A DNA stretch of 64,000 nucleotides, from contig CAYRNF010000001.1 of the NCBI GenBank assembly GCA_964425695.1, positions 434,001 through 498,000 of the forward strand. The letters are read 5' to 3'. A program made the translations under genes and the position numbers. The number at the start of each line of letters is the position of its first letter. Position 1 is the stretch's first letter. Shown here piece after piece: positions 47,901 through 57,377 of this stretch. The notes beneath the pieces were generated by a model. That model was not told the DNA's origin, ran no database searches, and worked only from the letters and a program-made list of their open reading frames with translations. This stretch comes from JAKPBU01 sp964425695. GTDB lineage: Bacteria; Pseudomonadota; Gammaproteobacteria; Xanthomonadales; Xanthomonadaceae.

Positions 47901-48114
47901 CGATCTCGCGCTCCAGCGGCGTGGTGATGAAGCCCTGGATCAGGTCGGCGTCGGCACCGAAGTAGGTCGTACTGACGTTGACCACCGCGTTGCGCATCTC
48001 CGGGTACTGGCGCACGTTGAGTTCGCTGTACGCGCGCAGCCCGAAGATCAGGATGAACAGGCTGACGACGATCGCCAGTACCGGCTTGTTGACGAAGATG
48101 TCGGTGAATTTCAT
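44932..48114 (-). CDS. RND efflux pump, inner-membrane transporter
   Basis: A 1060-residue transporter with 12 helices and two large periplasmic loops. It begins MKFTDIFVNKPVLAIVVSLFI. The proton-relay DD is in GIVVDDAIIVLENIHRHIEEG, and the FxGxT-like FTLAGAVLLSG helix follows. It belongs to the HAE1 multidrug branch, near the MuxB/MdtC or MexF types; the drug cannot be told from the sequence. The periplasmic adaptor gene lies 129 nt upstream; no outer-membrane channel gene is adjacent. Confidence 0.93.
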   Translation of the reverse strand: MKFTDIFVNKPVLAIVVSLFILIFGLRAYSELNVRQYPEMRNAVVNVSTTYFGADADLIQGFITTPLEREIASAEGIEYLTSTSSAGVSVIQAYIQLDADPNEALTQISAKVNKMRGQLPPESEDPVIDLQQGQQIAAMYVSFASETLDNSQITDYLTRVIQPKLVTVEGVQRADILGAGTFAMRVWLKPDRMTALEVTASDVANALSSQNVLAAVGSTKGQMVAIDMTARTDLRTADEFRALVVREQDGAIVRLGDVADVVLGSADYGTSVRINGEAATFMGIFVAPDANSLDVIREVRRAWDTEIVPQLPQGLKATIPYDSTEAIQDAIDEVISTIVEALIIVIVVIFLFLGSVRSVLIPAVTIPLSLVGTLFLMLLLGFTINLLTLLAMVLAIGIVVDDAIIVLENIHRHIEEGMSPYDAAIKGARELAWPVVAMTTTLVAVYLPIGFQGGLTGVLFTEFAFTLAGAVLLSGVIALTLTPMMSSKMLKAHDPEHPKGKLENWLDARFEWLRHGYQRKLHGAMETKSVIAVFGAIVLVSCAFLYMTAPKEPAPMEDEGFIFSIASADPYATLDYVERYTEEITQIAKGVPEVQDYFLFNGGFGGSGGGASPMAMAGFVLKPWSERDMSTNAVLQQKLQPQMSQVSGLNVFALVPPSLPSAGGDGGGEFIIGGVGELSQLSDVADQILAKAMESKRFIFLDKDLKIDKPRIEVNIDRDKAATLGIDMRTLAADMAAMLSGGYSNRFAMQNRSYLVIPQVQRSDRLNANDLRNYYTRTRDGELIPLSTIVTLKESTQPQSLKRFQQLNSVSITFAPRPGVSKGEALEILDQAAREVLPQGYSVDYAGESRQFKEEGSAMLLTLALALVVIFLVLAAQFESFRDALIMLLTVPMAICGALLTLNVLALVANVLSFSGIEAFPGMSINIYTQVGLVTLVGVISKHGILIVEFANKLQIEQGLSKREAIEEATAIRLRPVLMTTAALVFAMIPLLIAKGPGAASRFSMGVVIASGMTIGTLFTLFVLPAFYLYLARDHVHDRDREAAPQPDGDALPPPAPQPG

Positions 48115-48243
48115 GCAAGCGGCCTTGTGGGGGTGGCGCTACGGGTTGCGTCGAGCAGGGTCATCCCGGGATCGGCGTTGGACCGGCTCGCACTCGCACT
48201 GCGCGGCGAGCCGGTCCACGTTGCGCTGGGAATGTCGCGGGCG

Positions 48244-49434
48244 TCAGCGGTTTTCCGCCTTCGGCGCCGCATCGGCGGTCGGCTGGATCTTGTTGTTGAC
48301 CGTCACTTCGGCGTCGTTGCGCAGCTTCAGCAGGCCGCTGGTGGCGACCTGTTCGCCGGGCTTGAGGCCCTCGGTGACCGCGATCAGGTCGCCTCGCGTC
48401 GCGCCGGTCTTGACGAAGCGCTGCGTCACCACGAGCTTGTCGCCGGTCAGCGGCTTGCCCTGCATGTCGGTTTCGCCTTCCTTGCGCTTGACCTTGCTGA
48501 TCACGAACACCGCGTTGCCGTACGGGTTGAAGCTCACCGCGGTCTGCGGGATCACCACCACGTCGCGTTCGCCGCCCAGGTCGAACTGGACGCGCGCGAA
48601 CGAACCGGGGCGCAGGCTGCGGTCCGGGTTCTGCAGGGTGGCCTGGGCCATGAAGTTGCGGGTGCTGGCGTCCACCTGCGGATCCACGGCGGTGATGCGG
48701 CCTTCGAACATCTGGCCCGGCAGCGCATCGACCGTGGCGCGCACCGTCGTGCCTTCCAGCACCTTGCCTGCCAGCTGTTCGGGCAGCGCGAAGTTGAGGA
48801 AGATCGGATCCAGCTGCTGCAGGCTGACGATGGCCATGCCCGGGCTGACGAACTGACCCAGGTTCACCTTGCGGATGCCGAGCACGCCGGAGAAGGGCGC
48901 GCGGATCGTCTTCTGCGCGATCAGCGCACGCTGCGCTTCGACCTGCGCCTGCGCGGTCGCGGCATTGGTGATGCGTTGCTGGGCCTCGTCCTTGGACACC
49001 AGCTGGTCCCTGGCCAGGGTTTGCCAGCGGTCACGCTGCACGGCGGCGAGTCGCGCCGCGGCTTCCAGCGAACGCAGGGTGGCTTCCTCGTTGGCCGAGT
49101 TCAGGCGCACCAGCACGGCACCGGCCTGCACCGGCTCGCCGGCACGGAACTCGATGGAGCGCACCACGCCCCCCGCCTCGGTGGTGACATCGGTGCCGTT
49201 GATGGCCACGAACGTTCCGACCGCTTCGGTGTCGTCGCTCCAGCGCTGCTTGCGCGCCACCGCCGAACTCACGGTCGACGCAGGCTGCGGCATGTTGTCG
49301 AAGAACTTGTTGGTCTGCGCGGAGAAGAACGCCTTGACGCCGAACACGCCGCCGAACACGACGAGCGCGGCGAGCAGCATCCAGAACATGCGTTTGCGCG
49401 TGGACGGCGGACGCTTGGCCTTGGTGGAGGACAT
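48244..49434 (-). CDS. RND efflux periplasmic adaptor
   Basis: A 396-residue membrane-fusion protein. An anchor helix (about 15-35, MFWMLLAALVVFGGVFGV) is followed by a lipoyl-like sandwich around residue 85 to 110, a short helical hairpin with LVSKDEAQQRI, and a barrel ending in ETDMQGKPLTG and a Lys-rich loop. The start MSSTKAKRPP has AAGGATC upstream; longer forms lack one. It pairs with the transporter downstream. Confidence 0.92.
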   Translation of the reverse strand: MSSTKAKRPPSTRKRMFWMLLAALVVFGGVFGVKAFFSAQTNKFFDNMPQPASTVSSAVARKQRWSDDTEAVGTFVAINGTDVTTEAGGVVRSIEFRAGEPVQAGAVLVRLNSANEEATLRSLEAAARLAAVQRDRWQTLARDQLVSKDEAQQRITNAATAQAQVEAQRALIAQKTIRAPFSGVLGIRKVNLGQFVSPGMAIVSLQQLDPIFLNFALPEQLAGKVLEGTTVRATVDALPGQMFEGRITAVDPQVDASTRNFMAQATLQNPDRSLRPGSFARVQFDLGGERDVVVIPQTAVSFNPYGNAVFVISKVKRKEGETDMQGKPLTGDKLVVTQRFVKTGATRGDLIAVTEGLKPGEQVATSGLLKLRNDAEVTVNNKIQPTADAAPKAENR

Positions 49435-49502
49435 GGACGGATCCTTGGGGAAGCGGGGGCGGCATGGCCACGGCAAGTGGGAGGGGCCGCGCCGGAGACG
49501 GG

Positions 49503-49533
49503 GTAATACTTGGACCAGACGGTATAGTAATTC
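49503..49533 (-). promoter_or_regulatory. possible promoter/operator of the RND pump genes
   Basis: On the minus strand ttactata-N-tattac elements are about 16 nt apart, in one of the few A/T-rich spots here. The DNA reads tactataccgtctggtccaagta, with TACT/AGTA ends in partial dyad, resembling operators of TetR-type pump repressors. No regulator gene is adjacent. Confidence 0.3.
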
Positions 49534-49610
49534 GATGGCGTGGAGGCCGTCCATGTGCCGAAGGCTGGCCGCGGCTTCCGCCGTGGGCGGGTTTCGCGTG
49601 GCCGCGGGCC

Positions 49611-49640
49611 AACAAAAAACCCGGCATCGCTGCCGGGTTT
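49611..49640 (-). terminator. terminator of the phasin gene
   Basis: A perfect 10-bp stem, aaacccggca-tcgc-tgccgggttt. On the minus strand it ends in gggttttttgtt. Strong intrinsic terminator 44 nt beyond the phasin stop. Confidence 0.9.
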
Positions 49641-49683
49641 CGTGTGCGCGGGGAGAGAGAGCCGCGCGATGACCGCATGACGC

Positions 49684-50118
49684 TTAGCGGCGCGAGGCTT
49701 TCTTGGCGGCCTGCTGCACTTCGGCGGTCGCCTTTTCAACGCCGGCCGCGGCCTGCGCGGTGGCGGCCTCGAGCTGCCCCTTGGCAACCTGGGCGATGGC
49801 CTCGTGGGTCTTCACGGTGCGGCCGAACACTTCCTGGCCGGTGCCGACCGTGCGCTCGATGCTCTCGCGGGCAACCTGCACGCCCTTCGGCCACACGGCC
49901 TTGGCGCCGTCGAAGTCGCGCACGTCGGCCAGGTCGTTCCAGAAGGCGAAGGCGGCGTTGATGTTCTCTTCGAACGTGGCCAGCTGCAGGCCGAACGCGG
50001 CTTCCGCGTTCTCCAGCGCCAGGCGGTTGATCTGGCCGGCGACGTCCGCGAACTGGCGGGTGGCGGCGCTGAACTGCGACTGGGCGTTACCGAACGCCGA
50101 GGTGTCGAACTGGTACAT
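49684..50118 (-). CDS. phasin family protein
   Basis: A 144-residue soluble protein, MYQFDTSAFGNAQSQF, helical and rich in Ala, with the phasin_2-type core ALENAEAAFGLQLATFEENINAAFAFW. It coats polyhydroxyalkanoate granules or, in species without them, acts as a stress or chaperone-type helical protein. The AGAGGAC ribosome site supports the start. No PHA synthase gene is in the window. Confidence 0.82.
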   Translation of the reverse strand: MYQFDTSAFGNAQSQFSAATRQFADVAGQINRLALENAEAAFGLQLATFEENINAAFAFWNDLADVRDFDGAKAVWPKGVQVARESIERTVGTGQEVFGRTVKTHEAIAQVAKGQLEAATAQAAAGVEKATAEVQQAAKKASRR

Positions 50119-50274
50119 GGCGGGTCCTCTGCTGGTGTCCGGCAGGGAATGCCGGTTTGTGCGGTGCAGCATAGACCGGCTTTTGGTGCGCTGCAACATG
50201 GCAGCATGCCGTTCGTCGGAACCCTTCAGGAACCGTTGGGATTCAAGGCGTTGCGACCGCGGAGCCCCGCCGCC

Positions 50275-50628
50275 TCAGCCCCGATAGCGGCAGCCCGCGG
50301 TGCAGGTTTCATGGACCACGATCTCGGACAGACCCGGCAGTGCCGGCTTCAGCCGGTCCCAGATCCAGATGGCCAGCTGCTCGCTGGTCGGGTTCTCGAG
50401 CCCGGGGAGGTCGTTGAGATAGTGGTGGTCCAGCTGCCGGTACAGCGGCTCGAAGGCGGCCTTCACCTCGGCGAAGTCTATCACCCAACCGGTGTGCGGG
50501 TCCGGTTCGCCCCCTACGCGCAGTTCGATGCGGAACGAGTGCCCGTGCAGGCGCGCGCACTTGTGGCCTTCCGGCACGTTCGGGAGCCGGTGCGCGGCCT
50601 CCAGGGTGAAGATCTTGAAGATGTCCAT
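50275..50628 (-). CDS. queD: 6-carboxy-5,6,7,8-tetrahydropterin synthase (QueD)
   Basis: A 117-residue enzyme of queuosine precursor synthesis. Zinc ligands are the His in FTLEAAHRLP and the two His in HGHSF. The catalytic Cys is in HKCARLHGHS, the QueD-type CxxxHGH pattern. Other conserved blocks are GWVIDFAEVK and LDHHYLNDL. The start MDIFKIF was chosen over an upstream GTG. Confidence 0.93.
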   Translation of the reverse strand: MDIFKIFTLEAAHRLPNVPEGHKCARLHGHSFRIELRVGGEPDPHTGWVIDFAEVKAAFEPLYRQLDHHYLNDLPGLENPTSEQLAIWIWDRLKPALPGLSEIVVHETCTAGCRYRG

Positions 50629-50638
50629 GGCGCCCACG

Positions 50639-50662
50639 AAAAAACCCGCCGTCGCGGCGGGT
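50639..50662 (-). terminator. terminator of tRNA-Met
   Basis: An 8-bp stem, acccgccg-tcg-cggcgggt; on the minus strand it is followed by six T's (aaaaaa at 50639-50644 on plus). It lies just past the tRNA 3' end. Confidence 0.8.
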
Positions 50663-50670
50663 CGGGTGTG

Positions 50671-50747
50671 TGGTGGCTATGGGTGGACTCGAACCACCGA
50701 CCCCAGCATTATGAGTGCTGTGCTCTAACCGGCTGAGCTACATAGCC
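50671..50747 (-). tRNA. tRNA-Met (anticodon CAT, elongator type)
   Basis: On the minus strand it runs from GGCTATG to CATAGCCACCA, 77 nt with CCA encoded. The D arm has AGCTCAGCCGG, the anticodon loop is CTCATAA, and the T arm is GGTTCGAGTCC. The acceptor stem and the whole sequence follow the elongator tRNA-Met pattern rather than initiator or Ile-CAT. Confidence 0.93.
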
Positions 50748-50886
50748 GTCAACCGCGGGCATGCCGCCCCGGCGAGCCGCGCATTCTGCGCCGCCGCCCG
50801 TCCGCCGTCAATCGAAGGCCGTGCGGCTTGCCGCCCCCAGCCGGGCGTGGCAGAGTCGGTCGCAGTAGATATTCGGAGTCCGCATC

Positions 50887-51513
50887 GTGATCGATCCGGA
50901 CGGATACCGGCCCAACGTCGGCATCGTGCTGATGCATCCAGACGGCCGCGTGTTCTGGGCGCGCCGCGTGCGCCGCGACGGTTGGCAGTTCCCGCAGGGC
51001 GGGATGAACACCGACGAGACGCCGCTGGAGGCGATGTACCGCGAGCTCCGCGAGGAGACCGGGCTGCTGCCCGAGCACGTCGCGGTGCTGGGCGTTACGC
51101 CCGGCTGGCTGCGCTACCGCCTCCCGCAGCGGGCCATCCGGCGTCACGAGAAGCTGGTGTGCATCGGCCAGAAGCAGGTCTGGTTCCTGCTGCAGTTCAC
51201 CGGGCGCGAGGAACAGCTGCGGCTGGACCTGACCGACAAGCCGGAATTCGACCACTGGCGCTGGGTGGATTTCTGGTACCCCATGGACCACGTGGTCACC
51301 TTCAAGCGAGGCGTGTACGCCAGCGCACTGCGCCACCTGGCGCCGTTCGCGCGGCAGATCGCGGGCGCCCAGGCCGTGCCCTCGCCGGGTCCGGATCGCT
51401 GGGGCAGCGACCCGCGCCGCGGGCGCCGTCCGCAGCACGGCCGGCCGCGACCCGGGAGCCAGGGGCGCAACGGAAACGGCGGCGCGGGCGGGGCCGTTTC
51501 CCCGGGCGATTGA
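50887..51513 (+). CDS. rppH: RNA 5'-pyrophosphohydrolase
   Basis: A 208-residue Nudix enzyme that removes the 5' pyrophosphate of mRNA to start decay. The Nudix box is GGMNTDETPLEAMYRELREETG, with WQFPQGG before it. The family core ends near residue 165; the last 45 residues are Arg/Gly/Pro-rich and disordered, a probable RNA-binding tail. It starts at GTG. Its stop codon lies within the Fur box of bfd. Confidence 0.92.
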   Translation: MIDPDGYRPNVGIVLMHPDGRVFWARRVRRDGWQFPQGGMNTDETPLEAMYRELREETGLLPEHVAVLGVTPGWLRYRLPQRAIRRHEKLVCIGQKQVWFLLQFTGREEQLRLDLTDKPEFDHWRWVDFWYPMDHVVTFKRGVYASALRHLAPFARQIAGAQAVPSPGPDRWGSDPRRGRRPQHGRPRPGSQGRNGNGGAGGAVSPGD

Positions 51514-51526
51514 CAATCATTCTCAT
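51508..51526 (+). promoter_or_regulatory. Fur box upstream of bfd
   Basis: gattgacaatcattctcat agrees with the Fur consensus (gataatgataatcattatc) at most positions, with the core ATTGACAATCATTCTCAT. It overlaps the last codons of rppH, 42 nt before the bfd start. It should repress bfd when iron is plentiful. Confidence 0.8.
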
Positions 51527-51568
51527 CCGGGGCGACACTTCGGTCTCCACCCGAACCCCGGCCGCCCC

Positions 51569-51772
51569 GTGTACGTCTGCGTTTGCTACGGCATCACCGA
51601 CCACCAGATCCGCGAAGTCGCCGAAGCCGGCTGCCGGACCGTGGCCGAGCTGACCATGCGCACCGGCGCGGGCGCCAACTGCGGCAGCTGCCTGGACACC
51701 GCGTCGCAGCTGCTGGCCCAGGTGCACCAGTCGGCGGTGGTTCCCTTGCCGGTGCTCTCGCAGGCCGCCTGA
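51569..51772 (+). CDS. bfd: bacterioferritin-associated ferredoxin
   Basis: A 67-residue [2Fe-2S] protein. The four Cys are in YVCVCYG and NCGSC, with a fifth Cys in AEAGCRTV. It reduces ferric iron held in bacterioferritin and releases it. It starts at GTG under the Fur box, with bfr 157 nt downstream. Confidence 0.92.
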   Translation: MYVCVCYGITDHQIREVAEAGCRTVAELTMRTGAGANCGSCLDTASQLLAQVHQSAVVPLPVLSQAA

Positions 51773-51928
51773 CGGTCCGTTGCGCGCGCCTCGCGGCGCG
51801 TGCCCCTCCGTTCTCGTTTCCGTAGGTCGTGCGCGCTATTCCTGTGCGGAATGCACACGATTCGCGTTCCGTCACCGCGTGCGCCAGGGCGCTAGAGTCC
51901 GCGCACCCAGCGCATCGGAAACGCGACC

Positions 51929-52399
51929 ATGAAGGGCGACCCAGGCGTCATCCAGCACCTCAACAAGGCGCTGTACAACGAACTTACCGCGATCAACCAG
52001 TACTTCCTGCACGCCAAGATGCTGAAGAACTGGGGCCTGAAGGAACTCGCGGAGCACGAGTACAAGGAATCCATCGACGAGATGAAGCATGCGGACAAGC
52101 TGTCCGAGCGCATCCTGTTCCTCGATGGGCTGCCGAACTTCCAGGCGCTGGGCAAGCTGCGCATCGGCGAGAACCCGCGCGAACTGCTGGCCTGCGACCT
52201 GGCGCTGGAACTGGAGGCGGTGCCCGACCTGAAGGCCGCGATCGCGCACTGCGAAAGCGTGGGCGACTACGTCAGCCGCGAGCTGTTCGCCGACATCCTC
52301 GAATCGGAAGAAGAACACATCGACTGGATCGAGACCCAGCTGGCCTTGATCGAACGCCTGGGCGAGCAGAACTACCTGCAGACCAAGATCGACGACTGA
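51929..52399 (+). CDS. bfr: bacterioferritin
   Basis: A 156-residue haem-iron storage subunit. Ferroxidase ligands Glu18, Glu51 and His54 are present, along with a C-terminal EEEHIDW block, and Met52 between them is the haem ligand. Full length. A TAGAGT box about 30 nt upstream of the ATG may be its -10. Bfd is encoded just upstream. Confidence 0.95.
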   Translation: MKGDPGVIQHLNKALYNELTAINQYFLHAKMLKNWGLKELAEHEYKESIDEMKHADKLSERILFLDGLPNFQALGKLRIGENPRELLACDLALELEAVPDLKAAIAHCESVGDYVSRELFADILESEEEHIDWIETQLALIERLGEQNYLQTKIDD

Positions 52400-52427
52400 G
52401 CGCGGGCGCGACTCGCGCGCCCCCGGG

Positions 52428-54839
<2,412 letters not shown>

Positions 54840-54924
54840 CGCGACCGCCCGGCCGGGCGTGCGTGGTGCGTGCGGTAAGGATCCATGATCGCCCCCACGA
54901 TCATCGGCCGGTGCCCATCCGGAT

Positions 54925-56601
54925 CTAGAGCACCGAGTGGTGGAAGTCGAAGTCGAGCGACACGCCCGCGCTCTGCACCAGGTTGCCCTGGATGTAATCC
55001 ACGCCGCCCATCCACAGCGTGGCCGCGGCCGCCGGGCTTTCCACCTGCGCGCCGATCACCTTCAGTCCGGCGCCGTGCGCCACGCCGATCAGCTCGCGCA
55101 GTTCCTCGCGCAGCGCAGGGTCGGCATCGAGCCGCGAATAGCGCGGCGACAGGCGCACGTACGACAGCGGGAGCTGGCGCAGCAGCGCCGATGCCGCGTC
55201 GCCGTGCACGTACTGCCCCAAGCAGAAGCCCACGCCGTGCGGCACCAGCTGCTGGCAGAACTCGGTGATCGCCAGCCCGTGCACCAGCGCGTCGTCGCTG
55301 CGCAGGTCGATCACCAGCGCGCCTGGCGCTACCTTGTGGCGGGCCAGCGCCTCGCGCAGCCGCGCTGCGCCCGGATCGGCGGCGATGGCCTGCGGCGAGT
55401 GCGACACGAACAGGCGGCGCGCGTCCGGACGGGTGGGGTGGGTCTCCAGCAGCCCCAGTGCGCGACCCAGCACCCAGTGGTCCACCTCGCCCAGCAGTCC
55501 GGCCGCTTCGGCCTGGTGGATCAGCTCGGCCGCGGTACGCAGCAGGCCGTGCTCGTCGCGCATGCGCAACAGCACCTGGAACTGGGCGATGTCGCCGCCG
55601 GCCACTGCGGCGATCGGTTGGAACGCCAGTTCCAGCCGGTCGTCCTGCAGCGCCGTGCGCAGCGCCGCGGCCTGCGACGGATCCTGCGCGCTGCCGACCT
55701 CGGGCTCGAAGCCGGCCAGGTTCGCGGATTCCTCGCGCGCGCGGCGCAAGGTGCGGTCCAGCGCGCCCAGCGGATCGCCGCCCAGGTCGGACACGGCGGC
55801 GTGCGCCACCGCGACCCGCAGCCGCATCGGCATGCCGGCGTGGTCGATGGGCTGGCCCATGCCGTCGCGCACGGCGCGCGCGGCGGCGGCGCGCTGCGCG
55901 TCGTCCTGCGCCTCCACCAGCACCAGGAAACTGTTGTCGTTGAGGCGCGCGGCGTTGGGCTGGATGCCCGCCAGCACCGCACCGGCCGAGCGCAGCAGGG
56001 TCTCGATGCCGGCGAAGCCGAGCCGGTCGCGCAGCGCGTCGAGGTGCTGCACCTCCACCAGCAGCGCACCCGGCGACGCGGCCAGATGCGACAGCACCCA
56101 GTCGCGGCGGAACAGCCCAGTCTGCGGGTCGCGTTCCGGCGCGGGGCCCGAACCCTGCGCGCCGCGCACCGCACGCGCGCGTCGCACGCGGCCCTGCACG
56201 GCGGAGATCAGGTGGCGCGGGCGGATCGGCTTGCTCAGGAAGTCGTCGGCGCCGCTGTCCAGCGCCACGTACTCGGTTTCCGGATCCGGATCGCCGGTCA
56301 GGAAGACGATCGGCAGGTGCGCATAGGCGTCTTCGGCGCGGATCGTGGCCGTGAGTTCGGCGCCGCTGGTATCCGGCAGGTGCAGGTCCATCAGCACCAG
56401 GTCGGGCTGGAAGCTGCGCAGTGCGTCCATCGCCTCGCCCGCGGACGCCACCCAGCGCGTCTGCATGCCGGCGCCGTGCAGCACGCTTTCGGCGAAGACC
56501 GCCTGGCTGCGGTCGTCTTCCACCACCAGCACGCGGTAGGCCTCGCCCACGGCGCTGCCATCGGTTCCCGCGCCGGACGCCTGGTCGGCTGCCGCCATCA
56601 T
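54925..56601 (-). CDS. response regulator with degenerate GGDEF and EAL domains (FimX-like)
   Basis: A 558-residue protein. The receiver (about 20-140) has Asp72 in LMDLHLPDTSG. The GGDEF position reads LNDNSF, so no diguanylate cyclase activity is expected. The EAL domain starts LELAFQPI but has QVLLRM in place of EVLLRL, lacks DDFGTGYSS (LGQYVHGDAAS), and has AQVESP for AEGVET. So no phosphodiesterase activity is expected; it may still bind c-di-GMP, as FimX does. It has no PAS domain. The hybrid kinase follows after 85 nt. Confidence 0.9.
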   Translation of the reverse strand: MMAAADQASGAGTDGSAVGEAYRVLVVEDDRSQAVFAESVLHGAGMQTRWVASAGEAMDALRSFQPDLVLMDLHLPDTSGAELTATIRAEDAYAHLPIVFLTGDPDPETEYVALDSGADDFLSKPIRPRHLISAVQGRVRRARAVRGAQGSGPAPERDPQTGLFRRDWVLSHLAASPGALLVEVQHLDALRDRLGFAGIETLLRSAGAVLAGIQPNAARLNDNSFLVLVEAQDDAQRAAAARAVRDGMGQPIDHAGMPMRLRVAVAHAAVSDLGGDPLGALDRTLRRAREESANLAGFEPEVGSAQDPSQAAALRTALQDDRLELAFQPIAAVAGGDIAQFQVLLRMRDEHGLLRTAAELIHQAEAAGLLGEVDHWVLGRALGLLETHPTRPDARRLFVSHSPQAIAADPGAARLREALARHKVAPGALVIDLRSDDALVHGLAITEFCQQLVPHGVGFCLGQYVHGDAASALLRQLPLSYVRLSPRYSRLDADPALREELRELIGVAHGAGLKVIGAQVESPAAAATLWMGGVDYIQGNLVQSAGVSLDFDFHHSVL

Positions 56602-56679
56602 CCGCCCCCCTGTGCGCGGTGGTTCTGCTTCGGATTCATAACGCCAAAGGATGACATGGTCGGCCGTGTACGGACGCGA

Positions 56680-57282
56680 TCACGCGGCGGTGTTGCGGGC
56701 CACGTCGCGGTTCCTGCCCAGCGCGGCCAGCTTGCGCCACACCCACCACACGAACAGCGCGAACCCCACGCTCACCGACACCACGATCGCCAGCGCCAGC
56801 CACGGGTTGGCGAACGCCAGCGCCAGGGCGCCGACCACCGCCGCGTCCTCGGCGACCGACGCGGTCCAGTTGCTCACCGGCTCGGGCGAGGTGTTCAGCA
56901 GCGCGCGCGAGCCGGCCTTCAGCACGTGGCTCACCAGGGCCACGCCCGCGCCGGTGGCCAGCATGCCGACGCTCAGGTCGCCTCCCGACGCCGGCGCCAG
57001 CGTCGCCGCGGCCAGGAACGCGCCGGCGGGGACGCGCAGCAGCGTGTGCATCAGGTCCCAGACCGAATCCACGCCCGGAATCTTGTCGGCGAAGAATTCC
57101 ACCAGCGCCAGCGTGCCGGAGACGCCCAGCACCCACGGCGAGGACGCCACGTCCAGCGCCTGCGGCAGGTCCAGCCAGCCGAAGAAGCCGGCCAGGCCCA
57201 CGCCGAACACGGTCAGGTACACCCGGATGCCGGCCAGCCAAGCCAGCAGCACGCCGATCGCGAACAGATGGGCCTCGGACAT
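56680..57282 (-). CDS. DUF4126 family membrane protein
   Basis: A 200-residue protein with about five helices. The family start GVLLAWLAGIRVYLTVFGVGLAGFFG and the middle block VEFFADKIPGVDSVWDLMHTLLRVPAGAFLAA are clear. Function unknown. It is transcribed away from the DUF6776-type gene. Confidence 0.85.
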   Translation of the reverse strand: MSEAHLFAIGVLLAWLAGIRVYLTVFGVGLAGFFGWLDLPQALDVASSPWVLGVSGTLALVEFFADKIPGVDSVWDLMHTLLRVPAGAFLAAATLAPASGGDLSVGMLATGAGVALVSHVLKAGSRALLNTSPEPVSNWTASVAEDAAVVGALALAFANPWLALAIVVSVSVGFALFVWWVWRKLAALGRNRDVARNTAA

Positions 57283-57340
57283 CGCGCGCTCCCCGGGCCG
57301 CCCCTGGCCCGCATCGCCACAGCCTACCCGCTGGTCCGCC

Positions 57341-57370
57341 TTGACGCATGCAAGACCGGCTCGCTATACC
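57341..57370 (+). promoter_or_regulatory. sigma-70 promoter giving a probably leaderless mRNA
   Basis: TTGACG at 57341-57346 and TATACC at 57365-57370 with an 18-bp spacer. The predicted start at 57376-57378 falls on the ATG of the following gene, and no ribosome site is present. Confidence 0.7.
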
Positions 57371-57377
57371 TCGCCGG

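Noticed and set aside
44860..49506. A plus-strand open frame of about 1,548 codons
   Set aside because: It runs antisense to the RND transporter and adaptor genes, is rich in His, Gln, Arg and Gly, and has no recognised domain. It is a shadow caused by high GC.
50671..50747. tRNA-Ile2 (CAT) instead of tRNA-Met
   Set aside because: Acceptor GGCTATG, D arm and T arm follow elongator tRNA-Met. The Ile2 tRNA has a different acceptor stem.
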